A stretch of 64,000 nt of DNA from Ignavibacteriales bacterium. Lineage in GTDB: Bacteria > Bacteroidota > Ignavibacteria > Ignavibacteriales > SURF-24. The stretch's first letter is position 1. Every line of letters starts with the position of its first letter. The notes beneath the pieces are model-generated. The model saw only the letters and a program-made list of their open reading frames with translations, did not search any database and had not been told where the DNA came from. Shown here in pieces: positions 38,332-47,236 of the stretch. A program made the position numbers and the translations under genes. The stretch is taken from the NCBI GenBank assembly GCA_026390815.1, contig JAPLFH010000033.1, positions 124,001-188,000 of the forward strand, in the 5' to 3' direction.

Positions 38332-39348
38332 ATGAACAGCAGAGATAGAGTTAAAAACATTATTATGCGTAAACCAGCGGAGCGCAATGGCTTCTGGCTT
38401 GGTAATCCTCATCCTGATACCTGGAATATTCTTCATAAATATTTTTGGACTACAAATGAAGAAGAACTCAGACAAAAACTGAATGATGATTTTCGGTGGA
38501 TTACTCCGCAATATTTGGACTCTACTTATCAGCATCCAATGGGTAAGGGAATTTTTGACATTTGGAAAAGAAAACTTGCACATGGTGAATTAGGACCACT
38601 TGCCAATTGTATAAGTGTAAATGAAGTTGAAGATTTTGAGTGGCCCAATTTAGATTACTTGAATTTTGATGAATGTCTATCGATTTTGAAAAACATTGGT
38701 GATTATTATCGTGCTAGCGGTTTCTGGGCACCTTTCTTTCACGATATAATCGACCTGTTCGGGATGGAAAATTATTTCCTTAAGATGTATACCAACCCCG
38801 AAGTTGTTCACGCTGTTACGGAAAAAGTTTGTACATTCTACCTTGAAGCAAACAAGAAGTTTTATTCTCAAGCTGGCGATTTGATTGATGCATATTTTTT
38901 TGGTAACGATTTCGGGACACAATTCGATTTGTTATTAAGTCCGGAACAGCTTGAGGAATTTATTATGCCCTGGTTCAGGAAGTTTACCAATCAGGCGCAT
39001 CAATATGGTTACCAGGTTATTCTTCATTCGTGCGGATCGATATTTAAAGTGATTGAGAAATTAATTGATGCAGGAGTTGATTGCCTTCACCCTTTACAGG
39101 CTAAGGCAAAAGATATGAATGCCGAAAATCTTGCCGAGCATTTTAAAGACAGAATTGCTTTTATGGGTGGAATAGATACACAGGATCTTTTAGTGAATGC
39201 ATCACCGGCTGAAGTTAAGAAAGAAGTAAAAAGAATTAAGGAACTACTTGGACCAAATTTAATTATCAGTCCAAGTCACGAGGCTTTACTTCCGAACGTT
39301 CCACCGTGCAATGTTGCGGCGATGGCAGAAGCAGCGGTTGAAATCTGA
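38332..39348 (+). CDS. URO-D-fold methyltransferase, third copy on + strand
   Basis: 338 residues, starting NSRDRVKNIIMRKPAERNGF, the usual N-terminus of URO-D-like methyltransferases. His232 and Cys234 are present in ILHSCGSIF; at the distal position SPSHEALLP carries His instead of Cys, so a His-Cys-His site is possible. NDFGTQFDLLLSPEQLEEF is the substrate-side helix found in this group. Ends 10 bp before the convergent GH31 gene, so the two operons meet here. Confidence 0.84.
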   Translation: MNSRDRVKNIIMRKPAERNGFWLGNPHPDTWNILHKYFWTTNEEELRQKLNDDFRWITPQYLDSTYQHPMGKGIFDIWKRKLAHGELGPLANCISVNEVEDFEWPNLDYLNFDECLSILKNIGDYYRASGFWAPFFHDIIDLFGMENYFLKMYTNPEVVHAVTEKVCTFYLEANKKFYSQAGDLIDAYFFGNDFGTQFDLLLSPEQLEEFIMPWFRKFTNQAHQYGYQVILHSCGSIFKVIEKLIDAGVDCLHPLQAKAKDMNAENLAEHFKDRIAFMGGIDTQDLLVNASPAEVKKEVKRIKELLGPNLIISPSHEALLPNVPPCNVAAMAEAAVEI

Positions 39349-39358
39349 AGTCAAGTTT

Positions 39359-41755
39359 CTATCTGGTTATTATTATTTTTCCATTACTAAGTTTTGGAAG
39401 ATAAAACTGACAGATATTTTCTGCTGTAACTTCTGCCAGAATTTCTTCCGATTCTTTTCCACTCATTAATTTTGCTTTAGTAAATGAAACTGTGTGCCTG
39501 AATCTTAAAAAATAATTCCTTTCGTTACCACTCTTAATCTCTACTACCATATTCGCATCACTTCTTTTACAAATAAATTCAGTTTCTCCTTCATCTTCAT
39601 ACAAAATATATTTGCTTTCATTGTCAGGATAAATTTCAATTATCAACGGATCGATGAATGATTCCGGAATTCGGTTTGCCGGCTGCATCATCGGGATGGT
39701 TGAACCTCTCTTTACAAATATCGGCATATCTTCCATCGGCATTTCAACTCTAACATTCGCAGTTCCTTTGTAAACTACACCACTGTGATAATCTATCCAT
39801 TCTCCTTTTGGGAAATATACTATTCTGGAATTGCTGCCATCATATATTGGAGCAATTAACAAAGATGGTCCGAACATATATTCCAAATCCTTATTAAAAG
39901 TATTTGGATCATCCGGAAAGATAAGCGGCAGTGCGCGCATCACCGGCATACCGGTTCTACTTGCTTCTATCGCTGTACTGTAGATGTATGGAAAAAGCTG
40001 GTAACGCAGATTGATATATTTACGAACATATGCAAGTGCAATTTCTCCAAAATACCATGGTTCTCGCGGGCTATCACCGTGCATCCGACTGTGTGAGCAG
40101 AACAATCCAAACTGTGCCCAACGTATATACAATTCCGGTGATGGCATTCCCCTGTAACCGCCAATATCATTGCTCCAGAAAGGAACTCCGCTTAAACCAA
40201 TTGATAAACCTCCGCGGATTGTGCAGGCTAAGCTTTCAAAATCAGCAGCCGGATCGCCGGACCAACAAGTCGGGTACCTTTGATTTCCTGCTGTACCAGA
40301 GCGGCTCCAAACGATGCCATATTTTTTTTCTTCCTTAGTAACTTCAAAAACGGCTTTGTTATAAAGAAGCGGGTAAAGATTGTGCATCGTCTTTCCGGTT
40401 TCTCCGTTAAAGAAAATGGCATCTTCCGGAATGTCTTCGCCAAAATCTGTTTTGAAAACATCTGCGCCATCTTTAAAGATTGGACGATGTAAATTCTTGA
40501 ACCAATCGTAAGCATCAGGATTTGTTAAATCAATTATTACAACTCTTGCGTTCCAGGAATTTTCACTTGATGCTGTTCTAACAATACCATCAGGAAGAGG
40601 AACTAATGACAGACCATAATCAATTACGTAAACTTTTCCATTGGAGTGTTTGATAAAATAATTATTTGTAATTCCTTCCCTGTAAAGATCGCTTTCAATA
40701 GATATATACGGATGCTCCCACAAACAAACTTTCAATCCTTTTCTGTGAAGACCTTCAATAAAATTCTCTATTTGCGGAAAGGCTTCACGGTTCCATTTGA
40801 AGTTACAATATTCTCTCCATTTCATCCACCAGGGATCGATATGAACAACGTCTGCTGGTATATTATAATCTTCAAGTCCTGAAACAAGTTTTTCCATTGC
40901 TTCCTGATCGCGGTAAGTTCCACCGGAAGAAATCCACAAACCGAAGGACCATTTTGGTGGTACTGGAGCGTAACCTGTAATATCAGAATATCTTTTTAAA
41001 ATTTCTTTGGGATTCGGACCATAAATTACAAACACGTCGAGAGTGTTCGCTTCCTGTTTGATTGTATAAGACTGGCATGATTCTGTTCCAATCTCCCAGG
41101 TAATTCTTGCGCCGCTGTTAATCAGTAATCCATATCCTATCGTGCTCCAAAGAAAAGGAATATTTTTATACGATCTTTCACTTGTTGATCCGAGCGCATC
41201 AACTGTCCAGGATGTTATCTTTTGTCCAACTTTATTAAGCGGAGTAAATTTTTCTCCCAATCCAAAAATGGCTTCATCCTGATTAAGGTTGAAGGATTGT
41301 GTAATAACGACAACTTCGTCATTCTCTTTTGCATAACCTAACGGTAGAACAAACTTTCTTCCTAAACCGTCTACGTCTTTATTATTCTCACCAAATACTT
41401 CTTTTCCTGTTACATCAAAGAAGTGAATTGAAAAAGGATCTCTGCAAACGGATAATCTTAAGGATGTGCCTGTTACTTCAATTCCATCACCATTGTCAAT
41501 CACAGTAAGACTAATCGGTTTAATATAATCTTCATTTACAAATTGAGATGGAATAACAATTTTAGCATTTGGCGGGATAAAAGTATAATTCCAAACATCT
41601 TTGGAAGCTGCGCGGAAGAGAATCGAGGCTTCCCAACCGTTGGCGGTTATGCAGGAAAGTATCAGAGCATTTCCATTAAGTTTCCAGTCTTTTAGTTTTA
41701 CGATCCAATCGAAATTATTAGGAGCGTTATAAGGGATTAACATTGTGTAACTCAA
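39359..41755 (-). CDS. GH31 alpha-xylosidase/alpha-glucosidase (YicI-like)
   Basis: 798 residues, no signal peptide. GH31 catalytic core with nucleophile Asp437 in DVFKTDFGEDIP; the KTDFGE motif is that of YicI-type alpha-xylosidases rather than the WxDMNE of alpha-glucosidases. An N-terminal beta-sandwich (GLGEKFTPLNKVGQ) and C-terminal beta domains complete the usual layout, and WSGDPAADFESL carries the acid/base Asp region. It would remove alpha-xylose from xyloglucan-type or similar oligosaccharides in the cytoplasm. Last gene of the corrinoid operon, 37 bp after the preceding URO-D-like gene. Confidence 0.9.
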   Translation of the reverse strand: MSYTMLIPYNAPNNFDWIVKLKDWKLNGNALILSCITANGWEASILFRAASKDVWNYTFIPPNAKIVIPSQFVNEDYIKPISLTVIDNGDGIEVTGTSLRLSVCRDPFSIHFFDVTGKEVFGENNKDVDGLGRKFVLPLGYAKENDEVVVITQSFNLNQDEAIFGLGEKFTPLNKVGQKITSWTVDALGSTSERSYKNIPFLWSTIGYGLLINSGARITWEIGTESCQSYTIKQEANTLDVFVIYGPNPKEILKRYSDITGYAPVPPKWSFGLWISSGGTYRDQEAMEKLVSGLEDYNIPADVVHIDPWWMKWREYCNFKWNREAFPQIENFIEGLHRKGLKVCLWEHPYISIESDLYREGITNNYFIKHSNGKVYVIDYGLSLVPLPDGIVRTASSENSWNARVVIIDLTNPDAYDWFKNLHRPIFKDGADVFKTDFGEDIPEDAIFFNGETGKTMHNLYPLLYNKAVFEVTKEEKKYGIVWSRSGTAGNQRYPTCWSGDPAADFESLACTIRGGLSIGLSGVPFWSNDIGGYRGMPSPELYIRWAQFGLFCSHSRMHGDSPREPWYFGEIALAYVRKYINLRYQLFPYIYSTAIEASRTGMPVMRALPLIFPDDPNTFNKDLEYMFGPSLLIAPIYDGSNSRIVYFPKGEWIDYHSGVVYKGTANVRVEMPMEDMPIFVKRGSTIPMMQPANRIPESFIDPLIIEIYPDNESKYILYEDEGETEFICKRSDANMVVEIKSGNERNYFLRFRHTVSFTKAKLMSGKESEEILAEVTAENICQFYLPKLSNGKIIITR

Positions 41756-41792
41756 ATATTAAAGTTCAAAAATCAGAATCAAATCTTTGATT

Positions 41793-42944
41793 TTATTTAT
41801 TATCTATTATGATCCGGTAAATTTCATCCAGATCTGTTTCTTGCCAATCGATACCAAGCAATCCGTTGGCGATATCCACATTAATAAACATTCCACAATT
41901 CGTTTTACTTGCTTTCAAAATTCGCATTACAAAATCTTTCATACTATTAAATTTAATATCGCGATTGAAACCAATCCGGCAAGCTAATGGTATTCTTCCG
42001 CTAAAATGATCAAGAACTTTTTCATAACCCGCTTCACTTGCGCCAAACTCAAGTCCACGCAAGTTTTTTATTTTGTCTAAGCTGCTGAATTGGTGAAGCC
42101 AGTTACCACAGGAGTGAATATAGATTCCACCAAACTCTTCAGAAAGTTGATTCAGGTACGGTACATTAAACTCATCGTGCATTTCAGAAGAAATCATTAC
42201 AGATTCATCGTTGGAGATTGAAATTCCAAATCCATCCGGAAGCCAAGGTTGGAACATACTTGGAACGAATTCTACACCAGATTTTTTTACAATTTCTCTC
42301 TGCGTTTTTATAAAGTCAATCATTATTTCCGTTACTATTTTTAGCAGGTAATGTACTTCTTCAGGATTTGTATGCATCGCCATTAGTAAGTTGCTGTGTC
42401 CAAAAATCAATGCGGCATTATCAAGTGGTCCCTGAACATCAGTTAACCTAATCGGAATTTTTCCATTAGTCTTTTCAATAAAATATTTAGTGTAATCAAG
42501 AATTCTTCCCAATTCACCATCGGTAACGGATGGTTTGTTTATTTCATAAACTTTCATTGGATCATCATTTATTATTGCTTTAACGGAAGGGAAATCTTTT
42601 TCCCACCACATTACCTGACAGCCGAAAGCAGACGGGAAGGCAATTACTCCAAGTGAAGGACAAAGTGAAGGAATATAATCGCCTTTTAATTTAAGTTGTC
42701 CGGATATTTCTTCTAACTGAGCATTCAAATATTTTTCCGGATCGAGTAATCGATCTTTAACTGTATCGGTTCCATCTGTAGAAAACAGTGCACTCTTAAC
42801 TGATTTCCCACCTTTAATTTTTGGACCTACATAACCAATCATATATGCAGGGCGCTCAATGTTTTCTAAATTCCAAAAAAGATTTAAATAATCTTTGCTG
42901 GAATTTATTTGCTGATTGAAAATTGTAAGATCAAATTTTTCTAT
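41793..42944 (-). CDS. URO-D-fold methyltransferase, probably starting at ATA
   Basis: 349 residues from the first usual start (ATG at 42842), but the same frame continues upstream for 34 codons with convincing protein sequence (SKDYLNLFWNLENIERPAYM) to a stop at 42945-42947. AGGAGG lies five bases before an ATA at 42944-42942, which overlaps the TAG of the upstream gene as ATAG. That mirrors the common ATGA coupling, so ATA is the likely start. Zinc motif His-x-Cys is in IHSCGNWLHQ (His277 counted from ATA). A distal Cys is seen in TNCGMFINVD. The longer start puts the His at the same place as in the two neighbouring paralogs (273-274), which supports it. Confidence 0.8.
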   Translation of the reverse strand: MEKFDLTIFNQQINSSKDYLNLFWNLENIERPAYMIGYVGPKIKGGKSVKSALFSTDGTDTVKDRLLDPEKYLNAQLEEISGQLKLKGDYIPSLCPSLGVIAFPSAFGCQVMWWEKDFPSVKAIINDDPMKVYEINKPSVTDGELGRILDYTKYFIEKTNGKIPIRLTDVQGPLDNAALIFGHSNLLMAMHTNPEEVHYLLKIVTEIMIDFIKTQREIVKKSGVEFVPSMFQPWLPDGFGISISNDESVMISSEMHDEFNVPYLNQLSEEFGGIYIHSCGNWLHQFSSLDKIKNLRGLEFGASEAGYEKVLDHFSGRIPLACRIGFNRDIKFNSMKDFVMRILKASKTNCGMFINVDIANGLLGIDWQETDLDEIYRIIIDNK

Positions 42945-44086
42945 TTATTCCTCCTGTATTGTTCAGCAGCTTCCATCATAGCGTTTATATTCTCAATCGG
43001 AGTACCGGGTGGAATGTTATTTCCATCCTGAAGAATGAATCCATTATATGAAGACAACTTTTCTATTACTCGTTTGCATTCATTTTTAATTTGTTCTGGT
43101 GTACCTGAATGAATTAACATCGGATTAACATTACCAACCAGAACAACCTTTCCTCCCATAACTTCAGCGATATAATCGAGATCAACCTGGTAACCAAAAC
43201 CCTGGAGTTCGTTTATTCTAAGTTCATCTCTAAAGATTTTTAAAAGGTGATCGCTCTTTCCGCACATATGCAGGGAAAGATAACCATCAAAATTATTGCG
43301 TAGTTTTTTTTCATAAGGAAGAACAATATTTCTAAACTGTTCTTCTGAAAGTGATACTGCCAGATCATCCGTCCAGGCAAAATCTTTTGGTTGCGGTAAT
43401 TTTTCTTCTTCCCAACAAAAGTTTAAGTATTCAATCATTTTATCAGTTACAATTCGCAGTAACTCTTTAACAAACTCTGGTCTTTCGTGAACAGCTTCGA
43501 ATATTTCCGTGTTACCCATCAGGTCGCCAGCAACACCAAAGGGACCATCGGATGTGTGAGTGAGCGAAGGATTCTCGCCCGGATATAATATATCTCCACC
43601 AAGAAAACGAACCGGATATTTATCAGCTACATCTATCATCTCTTTCCTGTATTCAAGCTGCTTAAAGTTTATTCCGTTGTGAATATATTCTATTGCCTCT
43701 AATTTCTGTAAATCTATTTCATCTTTAATCCAACCTTTGCCAACCCAGGGGATATCATCATCAGGAAAAATAATTTCGCATCCAAGGCTTCCAGATTCAA
43801 ATGTATTTTGAAAATCTGTCCACGCTCCAACCCAAGGTCCTGTAATTGAATATGCGTCAGTTTTAATATTTTCTAATAACCACTTTTGGGCAAGGATTTG
43901 TGATCGCAGCATTGTTTCCGGGTTGCCGTAATAATCTTTGAAGTTAACACCAACTTGTGGAATTAGGAATCTGTGAGCTATTGCAGGTATAACCGGAACA
44001 CGATCTGTCGATTGAAAACTCTTTGCTTTGGTAATCCTTTCTTTCCGGTTCGCAAGTTCTTCAACAGAAATGTTTATTTCAATCAT
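42941..44086 (-). CDS. URO-D-fold methyltransferase, variant without distal Cys
   Basis: 381 residues, uroporphyrinogen-decarboxylase fold. His273 and Cys275 are present in LHMCGKSD; the distal motif ILQDGNNIPPGTP has Asp/Asn instead of Cys. FAWTDDLAVSLSEEQF is the substrate-side motif. Its stop codon overlaps the proposed ATA start of the next gene. It begins 17 bp after the preceding paralog, so the three form a tight tandem set; pairwise similarity is low by eye, suggesting different substrates rather than recent duplication. Confidence 0.84.
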   Translation of the reverse strand: MIEINISVEELANRKERITKAKSFQSTDRVPVIPAIAHRFLIPQVGVNFKDYYGNPETMLRSQILAQKWLLENIKTDAYSITGPWVGAWTDFQNTFESGSLGCEIIFPDDDIPWVGKGWIKDEIDLQKLEAIEYIHNGINFKQLEYRKEMIDVADKYPVRFLGGDILYPGENPSLTHTSDGPFGVAGDLMGNTEIFEAVHERPEFVKELLRIVTDKMIEYLNFCWEEEKLPQPKDFAWTDDLAVSLSEEQFRNIVLPYEKKLRNNFDGYLSLHMCGKSDHLLKIFRDELRINELQGFGYQVDLDYIAEVMGGKVVLVGNVNPMLIHSGTPEQIKNECKRVIEKLSSYNGFILQDGNNIPPGTPIENINAMMEAAEQYRRNK

Positions 44087-44103
44087 AAATTAATTTCGAT
44101 GTT

Positions 44104-45270
44104 TCATTTAGAAAAATCATAAATGCACTTTTGTGCTTCATCGGCAAACGCTTTAAGTAATTCCAAATCAGCGTCAAAAAAATGATCGGATGGTGAAAGA
44201 ATAAAACCGCCGCCTTCGCCGGCATCTCTAAAACATTTGCGCACTGCTTTCCTGGTTTCCTCCGGTGAGCAATCCTTGAAGAAATGAAATTGATCGAAAC
44301 CACCGATCATGCAAACTTTATTACCAATGCGTTTCTTTGCTTCGCTCAAGACTGTATCTCCACCCATTTCTGTTGGAGTAAAAGTTTCCATCGCGTCTGG
44401 ATTCATATCTGCAATCAATTCAAGGAAAGGCATCATTCCACCACAAGTGTGGTAAACAATACGTTGCCCTGCTTGGTGAGCAAGATCGATTAATGGTGCA
44501 TCGTATGGTGCAACAAATTCTTCAAATATATTTGGTGAAATAACTGTGCTTGAAGCATCTCCACCGCCATGTTCAATTAAATCGTATTTAGCACCTTTAA
44601 GAGATTGAACATAAACTTTCTTTTTTTCAAACAGGATTTTAAGAAATGTGTGAACCCATTCCGGATCTTCAAATGTTGCCATTATTAAATTTTCAATTCC
44701 GTATAGTACCGAAGCATCCTGCCAGCAACCAGATTGACCATAGACATCAAAGAAATTTATTAAACCGCGTATCAATCCTCTTTCACCGAATGCATCGGCT
44801 TGTTTATTTATTTGTTCAACATCGCACTTCGGTGCAACCGCATACTCAGCAATAATTTCTATATCCGATTTTTCTTTTATCAGTCGTTCAGAAACCCAAG
44901 AAGTATATTGATTGCTCTGAAGAACCATGGAAAGCTTTTTTTTTGGAGTAACAAAATTATAGCGGATTGTTTTATAAACATCATCCTCAATTTCTTTAGT
45001 GAATATTCTCCAGTTATCAGTCGAGATTCTTCTTGCCTCCAGGTAGCCTGGAGTATGGTTAGGATCGTAATATTCACCAACAGCTTCATCGGGTTTGTAT
45101 GCCTGCACCCAGCAAATTGGATCCAAACCAAAATGATCAAAGAAATCCTGGTTAGAAATTCCGTTCATATATGTATTTAGAAAATACTCCATTATATGGT
45201 GGGTGGTTACAGGAAGTCTGTCCGGTACTTTTCTGGCAAGAGCTGTTAAGAATCTTTGCTTCGATGTCAT
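44104..45270 (-). CDS. URO-D-fold methyltransferase, first of the minus-strand set
   Basis: 388 residues. N-terminus MTSKQRFLTALARKVPDRLP is the classic beginning of URO-D-like methyltransferases (substrate-binding region near the N-terminus). His274 and Cys276 in YHTCGGMMPF are present; the distal motif ILSPSDHFFD has Asp/His in place of Cys. GGDASSTVISPNIFEEFVAPYDAP is the typical central helix. Located 47 bp after the RbsD-like gene in the corrinoid operon. The catalytic role is inferred from fold and neighbours. Confidence 0.85.
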   Translation of the reverse strand: MTSKQRFLTALARKVPDRLPVTTHHIMEYFLNTYMNGISNQDFFDHFGLDPICWVQAYKPDEAVGEYYDPNHTPGYLEARRISTDNWRIFTKEIEDDVYKTIRYNFVTPKKKLSMVLQSNQYTSWVSERLIKEKSDIEIIAEYAVAPKCDVEQINKQADAFGERGLIRGLINFFDVYGQSGCWQDASVLYGIENLIMATFEDPEWVHTFLKILFEKKKVYVQSLKGAKYDLIEHGGGDASSTVISPNIFEEFVAPYDAPLIDLAHQAGQRIVYHTCGGMMPFLELIADMNPDAMETFTPTEMGGDTVLSEAKKRIGNKVCMIGGFDQFHFFKDCSPEETRKAVRKCFRDAGEGGGFILSPSDHFFDADLELLKAFADEAQKCIYDFSK

Positions 45271-45317
45271 TTTAAGTTGCCATTTTTAAAAGAATGGATT
45301 TTTTCATTAGACTGTGT

Positions 45318-45722
45318 TTAAAAAATTACTCCGGCTGTTAAAACTAAATTTGCAAAAGGAGTCGCTTCGCCTGTTTTAACAAAAGTAATGTTTTTTTCTA
45401 ATGCATTAACTTCCAGAAATTCTTTATGCGAAATTTTTTGAATCTTTATTCCTTCAGGAATAAGATCCGTAATTCCCTTCAGAATATGCGGACTTCTAAT
45501 TTCCATTTCGTTGGTAACCAGCGCACCTTCAATCTTCAATTCTTCAAGGATTACTTTTAATGTATCTAAAACCCTTGGAATATTTACTGTTAAAGAAACA
45601 TCAACTATTCTTGCACCGAAGGGAATTGGATAACCGCTATCGCATATTGCTAATTTGTGTCCATGACCTGTACCAGCAATAACAGATGCAAGTTGTGAAT
45701 TAAGGATTCCACCCTTTTTCAT
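45318..45722 (-). CDS. rbsD: RbsD/FucU-family sugar mutarotase
   Basis: 134 residues, close to the usual RbsD length. MKKGGILNSQLASVIAGTGHGHKL at the N-terminus includes the catalytic His (GHGH) and CDSGYPIP is the second signature. RbsD/FucU enzymes interconvert pyranose and furanose or alpha and beta forms of free sugars such as ribose and fucose. Its place between the MetH-activation protein and the URO-D-like methyltransferases in one operon directly ties the corrinoid genes to sugar metabolism. RBS is not strong. Confidence 0.88.
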   Translation of the reverse strand: MKKGGILNSQLASVIAGTGHGHKLAICDSGYPIPFGARIVDVSLTVNIPRVLDTLKVILEELKIEGALVTNEMEIRSPHILKGITDLIPEGIKIQKISHKEFLEVNALEKNITFVKTGEATPFANLVLTAGVIF

Positions 45723-45820
45723 TTTATTACTCCGAAAAAAAATTATTTAAACTTACAGAGTTAATTCAAATAACTAAGTTTAGTAAATATTTGAACAGGA
45801 ACTCACTCAAACAAACTAAT

Positions 45821-46516
45821 TTATTTTTCTTTTCTTCTAAAGCAGGATTCCATTTCGCAAATAGAGCATTGATAATCAAGTTTCTTAACCTGATTTCCCA
45901 GACCAATTACACCGCTGACGGATTTTATTGGAATCATCAAAGCGCTGCTTGTAAGTGTAATTCCACAAAAGTTTTTGGGTAAAAGAGAAAATAATTTATG
46001 CTGTTCCTGAACCTTCCAGCCGCAGTAACCGGGGCTATACCTGTTAGTTGATTTTAATCCCTTGTCATCAATTACATTTTGTAATTTTATCTCCAAAAGA
46101 TCAACCGCACCTTCAACAACCTCTGAACCAATGGCATCAATTATATATCCCTTAAGAATGTCTTCTCCTTTTAATAATTCTTTGGACCATTGTTCTAAAA
46201 GATGTCCAGCGGTTGCTGTAAATATTGCCACGCTTGTACTTTTCTTAAGCTGCTTTGCAATGATGGATCCTGAGTTGAATGAAATATTATCAATTGTGAA
46301 CGAATCTTTTTTTTCTGAAATTTCAAAAGAATTAATGATTCGAAATCCCGCACGGATTTTTAAATAACCAGGTAAAACTGTAAGTATTTCTTCTATTGAA
46401 CGAATAACGGGTTGGGGAACAGAATTATTTTTATAACCTAAAGCTCTAACAATTATTGATGGAGAAATAACAATGTCCGAGATGGAAAATGAAAATTCGA
46501 ATATATCTTTTAACAT
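45821..46516 (-). CDS. MetH activation-domain protein (corrinoid reactivation)
   Basis: 231 residues, related to the C-terminal S-adenosylmethionine-binding activation domain of cobalamin-dependent methionine synthase. The key motif is seen as NRYSPGYCGWKVQEQHKLFSLL (about 150-171), where RxxPGY contacts SAM in MetH. It is followed by GITLTSSALMIPIKSVSGVIG, the usual end. The C-terminus adds a Cys pair pattern (CSICEMESCF) not found in MetH, which might hold a metal or Fe-S cluster. Solo proteins of this kind occur next to corrinoid methyltransferase genes and are thought to reactivate oxidised cobalt. No RamA/RACo-type activase is in the window. Confidence 0.82.
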   Translation of the reverse strand: MLKDIFEFSFSISDIVISPSIIVRALGYKNNSVPQPVIRSIEEILTVLPGYLKIRAGFRIINSFEISEKKDSFTIDNISFNSGSIIAKQLKKSTSVAIFTATAGHLLEQWSKELLKGEDILKGYIIDAIGSEVVEGAVDLLEIKLQNVIDDKGLKSTNRYSPGYCGWKVQEQHKLFSLLPKNFCGITLTSSALMIPIKSVSGVIGLGNQVKKLDYQCSICEMESCFRRKEK

Positions 46517-46545
46517 GCAATAAAAACTTCTCTTTGAATTAATTT

Positions 46546-47214
46546 CTATGCTACCATCGAATTTAAATATTCCAATGCACCTTGCGGATCCGGTGAATAA
46601 ACGTCCGCGCCAATTTTATTCGCGAACTCGTTTGTTAATGGTGCGCCTCCAACCAATACTTTAACTTCAGGGTGAGCTTCCTTTATTTTATGAGCGATTG
46701 TTTCCATATTTTGCATCGTGGTTGTAAGAAGTGCGCTTAATCCAACAGCATTAACTTTAAATTCATTTATTGCATTAATAAATTTATCTGCACCGGCATC
46801 CACTCCAAGATCAATAACTTTCCATCCACCGCCCTCGATAACCATCGATACAATATTTTTCCCGATGTCGTGCAAGTCGCCTGTAACCGTACCAAGCACT
46901 ATCGAACCTTTATGTTTAACTTCACCACTTTGGAAATATGGCTTAAGCAATTCCATTGCAGCCTTCATTGCTTTGGCAGAGATCAATACATCGGGGACAA
47001 AGATTTTATTTTCCCTAAATTTTTCACCAATATGCTTCATACCAATCATCAATCCATCGTTTAGAATTGATTGTGGTGGCAATCCTATTTCTAATGCTTT
47101 TTTTGTTAATTCAAAAGCGCCATCTTGCCCTTTCAGGTCCGGCGGGTAAGGTGATTGAGCATTAATTTTTCCCCGCTCTACACACACAGAGATTTTTTCA
47201 AGAAGTTCATTCAT
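46546..47214 (-). CDS. Corrinoid (B12-binding) methyl-carrier protein, MtaC/MtbC type
   Basis: 222 residues with the two-domain layout of methyl-carrier corrinoid proteins: a helical cap domain (~1-90) and a Rossmann B12-binding domain. GTVTGDLHDIGKNIV carries the cobalt ligand His115 in the DxHxxG motif; GLSALLTTTMQNM and VLVGGAPLTNEFANKIGAD are the remaining B12-binding signatures. It would carry the methyl group between a substrate methyltransferase and an acceptor methyltransferase. First gene of the - strand operon, directly behind the promoter and LacI-type operator at 47237-47294. The only corrinoid protein in the window, so it must serve all six URO-D-like proteins if they use one. 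Confidence 0.92.
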   Translation of the reverse strand: MNELLEKISVCVERGKINAQSPYPPDLKGQDGAFELTKKALEIGLPPQSILNDGLMIGMKHIGEKFRENKIFVPDVLISAKAMKAAMELLKPYFQSGEVKHKGSIVLGTVTGDLHDIGKNIVSMVIEGGGWKVIDLGVDAGADKFINAINEFKVNAVGLSALLTTTMQNMETIAHKIKEAHPEVKVLVGGAPLTNEFANKIGADVYSPDPQGALEYLNSMVA

Positions 47215-47236
47215 TTAGCAGCTCTATTTTGTGAAT

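Noticed and set aside
35860-45270. URO-D-like genes as true uroporphyrinogen decarboxylases (hemE)
   Set aside because: Six divergent copies beside a corrinoid protein and sugar genes, with His-x-Cys metal motifs; heme biosynthesis needs only one and no other heme genes are near.
46718-47149. 143-codon open frame on the + strand opposite the corrinoid gene
   Set aside because: Shadow of the corrinoid protein gene; no start signal and unlikely composition.
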